NCBI GenBank assembly: GCA_905480085.1 | Contig: CAJQPD010000097.1 | Location: 1-14,182 of the forward strand | Length of the DNA stretch: 14,182 nucleotides | From: an uncultured Acidimicrobiia bacterium | GTDB lineage: Bacteria > Actinomycetota > Acidimicrobiia > Spongiisociales > JAENVV01 | Direction: 5' to 3' | Shown here: one piece after another, positions 6,299-12,768 of the stretch | Position numbering within the stretch: position 1 is the first letter of the stretch | How the letters are laid out: each line of letters opens with the position of its first letter | Program-made: the position numbers and the translations under genes | The notes under the pieces: model-generated | Told to the model about the DNA's origin: nothing | Seen by the model: only the letters and a program-made list of their open reading frames with translations | The model's database searches: none

Positions 6299-7831
6299 GT
6301 GAGCTCACACAACGATCGAATCGTTCTTGAGGATGACGCCGAAAGTCCCGCTACCAAAGTCGGGGCCCTGGTCGCGGCCGGAGCGGCCGTTATCGTCGCG
6401 TTAGTTCTCCTCGGGTCGGTCGGCTCGCCGGTCGATATACCATCCGATGCGCTTCCGGGAATCACCGCGCCAGCCCAACAGCCACTCGCCATCATGCCCG
6501 ACCTGGCCGGCCGTGACCTCATCTATGTCGTCGATCGCCTTCGCGATGCCGGCCTTGACTCCACGATCGTCAGCCAGGCGCAATGGCTCGCCAACCCTGA
6601 CGTTCCAGCCGGTTTCGTGTCTTCGCAATCCCCGCCTCCCGGTGCAGAAGTCTTCGACATCAACGAGGTCTCATTGATCATGAGCGCTGGCGGTCCGGTC
6701 ATCAGTTGGGACGACGTTCCCGTCGACCTTCAAGATTTGGTGGCTGCCCAATACACACCGGATCGATCCGAACCAGTGCTCGTAGTTGAGACCGGATCCG
6801 GACGCGCCTACAAGACAGACGATCTGCTGTTCGGGCCATGCAGCGCGATCGAATTGGCAAGGAACATGTTCTATGACCGCCTCTTCGATGGACTGTGCCA
6901 GGTCGGCCCGCCTCAGACCATCGTCGGGTGGACGCCCAACGGCGGCATGTACGCCATCGAGGGACTGCCCCGCCAGGAGCACAAAAACTCAACGACGCTA
7001 CTGCAAGTCGAATCCCAGTTCTGGGACATTCAATCGTTCGTAGGGAGCGTGCGTCGAGCACCAACGGTGGCTGTGGAGGAAAACGGGATACGGGTGTCCG
7101 GTGGGTATGAGGAGTACTTCCTCTGGAATCCAGACTCGACCGCCAACGACGAGCTTGCCGCACTCATCAAACCGGTCGATATCCGGGGAAATCTCGTGCT
7201 GAACCTTTCTCCTCCGATGAAATTTGCGTGGTCCGGCCGTGCAGAATCGGACTTCGGGGCAGCCAGTGTGCGTTTCGACAATGCCGATGTGATCGTGAGT
7301 GAGACCGGATCTGCGATAACCATCAGCCCCACCTATGTCGAAACAGCCCGTACCATCGTCATGGGGCCAACCCGATGGTCCACCATCCAGTCCTTTGACG
7401 CGAGGTGGCAACATGCCATTCCCGGGGGCTGGGTACCAGCCGAACCGTCCGAACCTACCTTGGTCGCCGCATCAACATTTGCGTTGAGCGGTCCGGGCGA
7501 ACGGTGTGGGTTTTACCCCGTTGACTTCCTCAGACAAGTTGGCCCAGCTGATGCCTTCGTGTCGGTATCTCATGGCGAATCGACTGACTTCGGGGTGTGG
7601 CTCGACCACTTCGGCTTCGACGACGTGCCTCCCGTATCGGCCCTCGATTCCAACCTGGACTGTCTCGACGGGATCGGTGTCGAGGTCCGGACAAGTAGCC
7701 GGTTCTACGACGGGGAGCCTCTCGACATCGTGATTGCATTCGGAACCGACGCCAGCGAAGCGACCCGCCAGGAGGCCCTGGCGATCCTCGACACCCTCGA
7801 ACTTGCTCCGACATACGACGGGCTTCGATGA
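6299..7831 (+). CDS. PASTA-domain membrane protein, first tandem paralog
   Basis: A 510-residue protein with a short acidic cytoplasmic tail, one membrane segment (about 21-39), and one PASTA domain (about 65-131: MPDLAGRDL, then VSSQSPPPGAEVF and VSLIMSAGGP). There is no kinase domain, unlike PknB-type PASTA proteins. PASTA domains bind peptidoglycan fragments or beta-lactams in known cases, so a wall-facing role is inferred. The rest is a large region I cannot assign. It contains SEPVLVVETGSGRAYKTD (157-174), Cys181-X18-Cys200, and a C-terminal part with Cys403 and Cys455 ending in LAILDTLELAP. All four cysteines are kept in the paralog downstream, which suggests two disulfides. The GTG start is supported by the TAAGAT box and by alignment with the paralog (M-S then VLLGS-x-GSPV at the same position). 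A stem-loop spans its stop codon. Confidence 0.88.
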   Translation: MSSHNDRIVLEDDAESPATKVGALVAAGAAVIVALVLLGSVGSPVDIPSDALPGITAPAQQPLAIMPDLAGRDLIYVVDRLRDAGLDSTIVSQAQWLANPDVPAGFVSSQSPPPGAEVFDINEVSLIMSAGGPVISWDDVPVDLQDLVAAQYTPDRSEPVLVVETGSGRAYKTDDLLFGPCSAIELARNMFYDRLFDGLCQVGPPQTIVGWTPNGGMYAIEGLPRQEHKNSTTLLQVESQFWDIQSFVGSVRRAPTVAVEENGIRVSGGYEEYFLWNPDSTANDELAALIKPVDIRGNLVLNLSPPMKFAWSGRAESDFGAASVRFDNADVIVSETGSAITISPTYVETARTIVMGPTRWSTIQSFDARWQHAIPGGWVPAEPSEPTLVAASTFALSGPGERCGFYPVDFLRQVGPADAFVSVSHGESTDFGVWLDHFGFDDVPPVSALDSNLDCLDGIGVEVRTSSRFYDGEPLDIVIAFGTDASEATRQEALAILDTLELAPTYDGLR

Positions 7832-7848
7832 ACGGTAAACGAAGCCCG
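7819..7848 (+). terminator. Stem-loop across the stop codon between the tandem paralogs
   Basis: A perfect nine-base inverted repeat, CGGGCTTCG (7819-7827) and CGAAGCCCG (7840-7848), with a 12-base loop containing the TGA stop (7829-7831). It has no T tract after it, so it is not a classic intrinsic terminator; it could attenuate read-through or stabilise the 3' end. The -10 box of the next gene begins five bases downstream. Confidence 0.5.
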
Positions 7849-7852
7849 GCCA

Positions 7853-7865
7853 TACAATTGGTTCT
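7853..7865 (+). promoter_or_regulatory. -10 box for leaderless second paralog
   Basis: TACAAT (7853-7858), the best match to a consensus -10 on the plus strand here, stands seven bases before the GTG at 7866. With the stem-loop immediately upstream it suggests that the second paralog is transcribed separately from the first. No clear -35 or Shine-Dalgarno sequence is visible. Confidence 0.6.
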
Positions 7866-9440
7866 GTGAGCCAAACCGACCAACGCATCCTCTATGACGA
7901 TCCCCCTGAGCGACCCAAGGCACGTCTGTCGACGATAGTGGGAGCCGTGTGTGCCACGGTCGTCGCCATGGTGCTCCTCGGGTCGATCGGGTCGCCGGTT
8001 GAATCAGCTAGTGACATCACCAGTCCGCCTCCGCTGCCAATCGCCGTCATGCCTGACCTGAGCGGCCGCAGCCTCATTGCGGCCGGGAACCTGCTCCGCG
8101 AAGCCGGCCTCGATCCGACCATCCTTGACCGTGCCGAATGGATTGCTGACGCCTGGATCCCGGTCGGCGGAGTGTCAACCCAGACTCCCGCACCCGGGGC
8201 GAACATCTTCGACCCTGAGGAAGTCTCTCTCGTAATGAGCTCCGGTGGCCCTGCCATTGGCTGGGACGATCTCCCCGTCGGTATTCAAAAGTTGGTCTTC
8301 CAAACCGACTCGCTTGATCGGTCCGAACCGGTTCTCGTCGTCGAAACCGGTTCGGGCCGCGCGTACAAGACCGACAATCTCTTGTTCGGTGGTTGCGCGG
8401 CAGTGGATCGCGTAAAGGACACTTTCTACGATCTCGAGTTCAATGCCCTCTGTCCAACCTCGCCGCCAGAAACGATCGTTGGATGGCTGGGCGACGGTGC
8501 GATGTTTGCGATTGACGGCCTACCCCGGCAGAACTACCTGGACATCGCCTCCGCTATGACGCTTGGTCCCGCTCATCCCCTTGGTCGCCAGCTCTGGTCC
8601 ACCTCAACTCGTCGACAAGCACCAACGGTGGCTGTCGAAGGGCAGATGATCCGAGTAATGGGCGGCTACCAACGTTTCTCGGTGAGCGTCCCACCAGATT
8701 CAGACCTGACACCAGAAGCAATCGCCGACTTGATCACCCCCACCGACATTCGCGGCAACCTGGTAGTGAGTCTGGCTCCACCATTGGCCTTCTACTCAAA
8801 ACCCGGCATGGCCGGCTCGACGTTCGGTCCGGGAAGAACGGCTCGACGTTACCGATTGATTCCCGGAGAGCCATTCGCAGCGCCACTGACCGTCAATATC
8901 GTCTCAATGCCTGACGAAATCACCGTAACCGTTGACGATGCATTCCTCGACCAGGTGGAGATCCTGGCAATACGCTCTACGACATGGTCCGTGGCGTTAA
9001 TCGACGATTGGCAATACGCCTATCCCGCCGGATGGACACCAACAGACCAGGAAGGGTCCGACCTGATGTCAGGGCTCGTATCGGTTGCCACATTCTCAGC
9101 CCCCAGCACCGACGACCGATGCGACGGGTATCCGATTGGGCGCCTTCGCCAGATCGGGGCGGACGACGCCTTTGTATCCGTCGCGATTGCCCGATCTACG
9201 CCGAGTCGTACATGGCTGACCCACCTGGGCCCCGATGACGTGCCAGTCGTCTCCTCCTCGGTCGCCAATGGGTGCCTCGAAGGAGTCGAGGCCGAAGTAC
9301 GGGCAGGCAGTCGGTTCCACAACGGCGTGCCATTCGACATCGTCATAGGACTTGGGGTCGACGTAGACGACGAAGTGCGTAACCAGGCCTTTGCGATCCT
9401 GGACAGTTTCGAACCCGCCCCGATCTACGAAGAGCCCTAG
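7866..9440 (+). CDS. PASTA-domain membrane protein, second tandem paralog
   Basis: A 524-residue paralog of the preceding gene with the same order: short charged cytoplasmic tail, membrane segment (about 21-39), single PASTA domain (about 61-128: VMPDLSGRSL, STQTPAPGANIF, VSLVMSSGGP) and a long unassigned region. Shared blocks include SEPVLVVETGSGRAYKTD (153-170), ETIVGW, APTVAVE, TDIRGNLV, DAFVSV and FDIVI. Cys177-X18-Cys196 and Cys419/Cys470 match the cysteines of the first copy. The middle of the protein is more divergent than the N-terminal 200 residues, so the copies have been separate for long. It starts at a GTG seven bases after TACAAT. Its TAG stop lies within CTAG, overlapping by four bases the TAG of the convergent acyl-CoA dehydrogenase gene. 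The ligand and role are unknown; a cell-wall sensor or binding function is inferred only from PASTA and topology. Confidence 0.88.
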   Translation: MSQTDQRILYDDPPERPKARLSTIVGAVCATVVAMVLLGSIGSPVESASDITSPPPLPIAVMPDLSGRSLIAAGNLLREAGLDPTILDRAEWIADAWIPVGGVSTQTPAPGANIFDPEEVSLVMSSGGPAIGWDDLPVGIQKLVFQTDSLDRSEPVLVVETGSGRAYKTDNLLFGGCAAVDRVKDTFYDLEFNALCPTSPPETIVGWLGDGAMFAIDGLPRQNYLDIASAMTLGPAHPLGRQLWSTSTRRQAPTVAVEGQMIRVMGGYQRFSVSVPPDSDLTPEAIADLITPTDIRGNLVVSLAPPLAFYSKPGMAGSTFGPGRTARRYRLIPGEPFAAPLTVNIVSMPDEITVTVDDAFLDQVEILAIRSTTWSVALIDDWQYAYPAGWTPTDQEGSDLMSGLVSVATFSAPSTDDRCDGYPIGRLRQIGADDAFVSVAIARSTPSRTWLTHLGPDDVPVVSSSVANGCLEGVEAEVRAGSRFHNGVPFDIVIGLGVDVDDEVRNQAFAILDSFEPAPIYEEP

Positions 9441-11236
9441 AAAGCCTCGTCAGAAAGAGTCATCAACGCGCCGTCCTCGGCCTCGACTTCAGCTCGCCGG
9501 GTGGCAATCCCCGGTAGAACGTGCCGAACGAAGAACCGGGCACTTGCCACCTTGCCTTCGTAGAAGGCGACGTCATCTCCCGTCGCCACCGGTAGCTTGG
9601 CTGCGGCGATCTCGGCATGGCGCAACAACAGCCAGCCAATGACCACTTCAGAGAGTGACTCCAGTAGCCCGTCGAGGTGCAACCCGGCCTTGTAAATTTC
9701 GGTCCGCTCTTGCATCGATGCCATCAGGTGACCAACCAGCACTCCAATTTGGCCCTGAACATCATCGAGCGCCTTGCCGAGTAACTCGCGTTCTGTCGAC
9801 AACGCGTCCTCGTCGCCACCCCCCTTCACGAATTCGACAATCTGAGCTGAGATACGAGTGAGTGTTGCCCCCTGGTCGCGAGCGATCTTTCGGAAGAACA
9901 GGTCCATGGCCTGGATCCCGGTAGTTCCCTCATATACGGTGTCTATCTTCGAGTCTCGAATGTATTGCTCGATTGGATAGTCCATCGTGAACCCGGACCC
10001 TCCGAATACCTGAAGCGAGGTGGCAAGTAGTTCATAGGCCTTCTCGGACGAATAACCCTTGACCATCGGCAGCAGCAGGTCGTTGAGCGCGTCGAGATAG
10101 TGATCATCGGGGTGAAGTATGATCTGGTCCTGAACCCAGGCCGTATACATGACCAGGGCTCGCAAGCCTTCCGCATAGGCCTTCTGGATCATGAGCATCC
10201 GCCGCACGTTCGGGTGCCGGATAATCGCAACCCTGGGAGCGGTCTTGTCGGTCGCCTCTGCCAGGTCGGGCCCCTGAACTCGCTGCTTGGCATACTCCAG
10301 GGCGTTCAGATAGCCAGTCGACAATGTCGCTGTGGACTTGGTACCGATGAGCATCCGGGCATGCTCGATTACCCGAAACATCTGACGGATGCCATCGTGT
10401 TTGGAACCGACCAGCCAACCATACGCCGGAGTGTCGGCACCGAAGCTCAACTCACAAGTCGTCGAACCCTTGATCCCCATCTTCTTCTCGATGTTCGTGG
10501 CGTAAACACCGTTGCGATCCCCGAGAGATCCGTCATCGTTGATGAGAAACTTCGGGACCATGAAGAGCGACAGACCCTTCGTGCCCGGTCCCGCTCCTTC
10601 AGGCCGGGCCAGAACCAAATGAATGATGTTCTCGGCGTAATCGAACTCGCCAGAAGTGATGAAGCGTTTTACGCCCTCGATGGCATACATGTCGCCGTCG
10701 AGTTGTACGGCTTTCGTCGTCCCCGCCCCTACGTCGGAACCGGCGTCGGGTTCGGTCAGCACCATCGTGCCGCCCCAGTTTCGATCGAGCATGTAGTGAG
10801 CAATCTTCTGCTGCTCTTCAGTACCTTCTTCGAACAAAACCCGGGCCATCAATTCGCCGATGGCGTAGAAGTAGGCGGTCGGTTGGGAGCCACACAACAG
10901 TTCAATCGTGGCGGCGGTCAACGACGGAGGGGCGCCTGCTCCGCCGAGTTCAGGTGGCATTGAGATTCTTCCCCAGCCAGCTTCGCGATATGCGTCGATC
11001 GATCGCTTGAGTTCATCGGGAAGCACCACTTCCCCATCGACCAGCTTGAGTTCGTACCGATCTGTGGCGACAAAGGAATCGCCCCACGGTCCGACGGCCA
11101 GTCGCTCGACCTCGCGCAGAATCATCCGGGCCGTATCCTCATCCATGTCACCAAACGACTCGAGATAGTCGGTGATCGGATTCGCCTCAAACAGGTTGAA
11201 TTCCTGGTCTCGCAGGTTGGCTTTGTAATGGCTCAT
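9437..11236 (-). CDS. fadE5: Acyl-CoA dehydrogenase, FadE5-type
   Basis: A 599-residue flavoprotein of the long acyl-CoA dehydrogenase group, catalysing alpha,beta-dehydrogenation of acyl-CoA. The N-terminus MSHYKANLRDQEFNLFEA is the AcylCoA_DH_N signature; the core shows MVLTEPDAGSDVGAG, KGLSLFMVPKF, GWLVGS, ARMLIGTK and STGYLNALEYAK; the C-terminal extension ends LSDEAF. From memory, these blocks agree closely with mycobacterial FadE5 (Rv0244c, about 611 residues), an enzyme of broad chain-length range. The catalytic base is probably Glu436 in VYEGTTG. The ATG has an SD-like GAAGG six bases upstream (11247-11243) and a TATACT -10 box further up, unlike the leaderless genes nearby. It diverges from a TetR gene, which may regulate it. 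Its TAG stop overlaps that of the convergent PASTA gene. The symbol is by similarity; orthology is not proven. Confidence 0.94.
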   Translation of the reverse strand: MSHYKANLRDQEFNLFEANPITDYLESFGDMDEDTARMILREVERLAVGPWGDSFVATDRYELKLVDGEVVLPDELKRSIDAYREAGWGRISMPPELGGAGAPPSLTAATIELLCGSQPTAYFYAIGELMARVLFEEGTEEQQKIAHYMLDRNWGGTMVLTEPDAGSDVGAGTTKAVQLDGDMYAIEGVKRFITSGEFDYAENIIHLVLARPEGAGPGTKGLSLFMVPKFLINDDGSLGDRNGVYATNIEKKMGIKGSTTCELSFGADTPAYGWLVGSKHDGIRQMFRVIEHARMLIGTKSTATLSTGYLNALEYAKQRVQGPDLAEATDKTAPRVAIIRHPNVRRMLMIQKAYAEGLRALVMYTAWVQDQIILHPDDHYLDALNDLLLPMVKGYSSEKAYELLATSLQVFGGSGFTMDYPIEQYIRDSKIDTVYEGTTGIQAMDLFFRKIARDQGATLTRISAQIVEFVKGGGDEDALSTERELLGKALDDVQGQIGVLVGHLMASMQERTEIYKAGLHLDGLLESLSEVVIGWLLLRHAEIAAAKLPVATGDDVAFYEGKVASARFFVRHVLPGIATRRAEVEAEDGALMTLSDEAF

Positions 11237-11270
11237 CGGAGGCCTTCACGTCGCGGAACGGTCAATTTTT

Positions 11271-11301
11271 AGTATACACTCAATTTTGTTGATTAACTCA
11301 A
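11271..11301 (-). promoter_or_regulatory. Promoter of the acyl-CoA dehydrogenase gene, with a direct repeat
   Basis: On the minus strand TATACT (11276-11271) is a good -10 box, with TTGAGT (11301-11296) upstream at a rather long 19-base spacing. This predicts a leader of about 28 bases carrying GAAGG before the ATG at 11236. On the plus strand the same hexamer reads ACTCAA and occurs twice, at 11278-11283 and 11296-11301, 18 bases apart, so a regulator may bind over the promoter. Confidence 0.5.
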
Positions 11302-11306
11302 ATTTA

Positions 11307-11327
11307 TCGAGTTGGTCAAATTCTCGA
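11307..11327. promoter_or_regulatory. Candidate TetR-type operator
   Basis: An inverted repeat TCGAG-N11-CTCGA in the AT-rich divergent region between the acyl-CoA dehydrogenase and TetR genes. It is 21 bp long, a size common for TetR-family operators, and overlaps the proposed -35 of the TetR promoter. Autoregulation is inferred from position only. Confidence 0.4.
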
Positions 11328-11340
11328 CACATTGTCTATA
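11312..11340 (+). promoter_or_regulatory. Possible TetR gene promoter
   Basis: TTGGTC (11312-11317), a 17-base spacer and TCTATA (11335-11340) form a moderate promoter, giving a leader of roughly 40 bases. A second candidate is TACGAT at 11371-11376, nine bases before the ATG at 11386. Both favour that ATG over the TTG at 11332, which lies inside the first promoter. Confidence 0.38.
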
Positions 11341-11385
11341 TCGGCTTCGGCACGGGCTGCCTTGACCACCTACGATGGAAACTCG

Positions 11386-11949
11386 ATGGCTCGTTATAAG
11401 GTCGGTTTGGAAACCCAAGGCAAGATCCTGGAGGCGACTCGTCGACTCCTCAGCGAGTTCGGCTTCGAGGCAATCACCGTTAAGGGAATCTGCGCTGCGG
11501 CAGGCATCCAGGCCGGTTCGTTTTACAACCTCTTCCCCACCAAGGACGAGGCGGTCCTGACCGTCGTCCGAGATGCGATCAGCACGTTCGATCCCGACCC
11601 GGACGGAGAGGGAAACGACACGGTCGAAGCTCTCGTCGATGCGTACACCGGTTTTGTCATCAAAGACCCAGAACTCGGGAGGGTCTACGCCCATTTGGCC
11701 GTTACGGCCGCCCTCACCCAGGACCACCTCGCCGGACGCATCCAGCGGCATCACGAACAGCGTGTCGAACGATTCACGAATGCCTATGTGCGAGAACATC
11801 CTGACGTACCACGGTCCCTAGCCGGTGACCGCATGGAGATCCTGCTCGGGGCCCTCAATGGACTGAGCATTCGATGGTCAATCAACCCAACCTTTGACAT
11901 ATCTACCTATGCCAGCCTCATGGTCGACGAGCTCGCGACAACGCCCTGA
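11386..11949 (+). CDS. TetR/AcrR-family transcriptional regulator
   Basis: A 187-residue repressor-type protein. The N-terminal DNA-binding domain is typical: KILEATRRLLSEFGFEAITV, then GICAAAGIQAGSFYNLFPTKDEA, with the helix-turn-helix at about residues 32-51. The C-terminal ligand domain is all helical in character (LGRVYAHLAV, RIQRHHEQRVERF, GALNGLSIRW). The ligand is unknown; because it is divergent from a FadE5-type dehydrogenase and followed by an enoyl-CoA hydratase/isomerase, an acyl-CoA is a reasonable guess. I chose the ATG at 11386 (MARYKVGL), which gives the usual short lead before the first helix. The frame is open to a TTG at 11332, but that adds 18 residues without family character and would overlap the likely promoter. 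The hydratase gene starts 26 bases after its stop. Confidence 0.92.
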   Translation: MARYKVGLETQGKILEATRRLLSEFGFEAITVKGICAAAGIQAGSFYNLFPTKDEAVLTVVRDAISTFDPDPDGEGNDTVEALVDAYTGFVIKDPELGRVYAHLAVTAALTQDHLAGRIQRHHEQRVERFTNAYVREHPDVPRSLAGDRMEILLGALNGLSIRWSINPTFDISTYASLMVDELATTP

Positions 11950-11963
11950 CCGAATGGCTGCGC

Positions 11964-11975
11964 TAAGTTCGGATC
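11964..11975 (+). promoter_or_regulatory. -10 box for leaderless enoyl-CoA hydratase gene
   Basis: TAAGTT (11964-11969) is followed by six bases and the ATG at 11976. No Shine-Dalgarno sequence is evident. The box lies in the 26-base gap after the TetR gene, so the hydratase may be transcribed on its own as well as by read-through. Confidence 0.5.
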
Positions 11976-12761
11976 ATGGACTTTGAGACCCTGCTCTTTG
12001 ACGTTTCCGACCACCTGGCCACCATCACGCTAAACCGACCTGAGTCGGCCAACGCCATCAACCTCACCATGAGCCGCGAGCTCATGCAGGCCGCCATCGA
12101 GTGTGACGAGAACCCCGAAATCCGGGCGGTCCTGATCGCGGCGCGCGGCAAGATGTTCTCCGCTGGTGGGGATTTGAAAACGTTCATAGCCGCCGAAAGC
12201 ATGGCGCACTTGCTCAAGGAGATGACGATCTATCTCCACGGGGCCATCTCGCGTTTCGCCAGGATGAACGCACCGGTGATCGTCGCTGTCAACGGAACGG
12301 CAGGCGGTGGTGGCTTCAGCCTCGCCATGGTCGGGGACCTGATCCTCGCTGCCGAATCAGCCAAATTTGTTTCGGCGTACACCAGATCGGCGCTATCTCC
12401 TGATGGCGGTTCGACCTACTTCTTGCCCCGGGCCGTCGGACTCCGCCGGGCGGCCGAACTCATGCTGACCAACCGGGTACTGACGGCAGCCGAGGCGCTC
12501 GATTGGCAGTTGATCACCCGGGTGGTCGCCGATGACGACCTACTTGCCGAGGCAGTTGCGCTTGGCAAGGAATTCGCCAGCGGACCGACGCTGGCCCACG
12601 GGCGGGTCAAGCAAATGCTGCTAGCGACGTTCGGTGAGTCCCTTGAGACGCAGATGGAGTCCGAGGCGCGGAACAATGCCGAGATGTCTCGTAGCCGCGA
12701 TACAGCCGAAGGAATCGCCGCCTTCCTGGAGAAACGTCCCCCCCACTACCGGGGTGCATGA
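11976..12761 (+). CDS. Enoyl-CoA hydratase/isomerase family protein (PaaG-like active site)
   Basis: A 261-residue crotonase-fold protein of normal length. The CoA/oxyanion-hole motifs are SAGGDLK (62-68) and NGTAGGGGFSLA (106-117). The first catalytic Glu of classical enoyl-CoA hydratases is absent: Phe114 and Ser115 follow the glycines. The second is also not obvious; instead SPDGGSTYFLPRAVG (141-155) places Asp143 where PaaG-type isomerases carry their catalytic Asp. An enoyl-CoA or epoxyphenylacetyl-CoA type isomerisation is thus more likely than simple hydration, but no other phenylacetate genes are present, so the substrate is open. It sits with TetR and FadE5-type genes, consistent with acyl-CoA breakdown. 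Its end has a run of seven C (12738-12744), and its stop is seven bases from that of the convergent lipoprotein gene. Confidence 0.92.
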   Translation: MDFETLLFDVSDHLATITLNRPESANAINLTMSRELMQAAIECDENPEIRAVLIAARGKMFSAGGDLKTFIAAESMAHLLKEMTIYLHGAISRFARMNAPVIVAVNGTAGGGGFSLAMVGDLILAAESAKFVSAYTRSALSPDGGSTYFLPRAVGLRRAAELMLTNRVLTAAEALDWQLITRVVADDDLLAEAVALGKEFASGPTLAHGRVKQMLLATFGESLETQMESEARNNAEMSRSRDTAEGIAAFLEKRPPHYRGA

Positions 12762-12768
12762 TCTGTGT

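Noticed and set aside
10100..10963. Long open frame (287 codons) on the plus strand opposite the acyl-CoA dehydrogenase gene
   Set aside because: The minus frame is a clear FadE5-type protein over its full length; the opposite frame has no recognisable motif and is a GC-rich shadow.
11332..11385. N-terminal extension of the TetR protein from a TTG at 11332
   Set aside because: The added 18 residues are not typical of TetR proteins, and the TTG falls within the likely promoter; the ATG at 11386 fits the family.
11950..11972. CCGAA-N13-TTCGG inverted repeat after the TetR gene as a terminator
   Set aside because: Short stem, long loop, no T tract, and it overlaps the TAAGTT box, so chance is likely.
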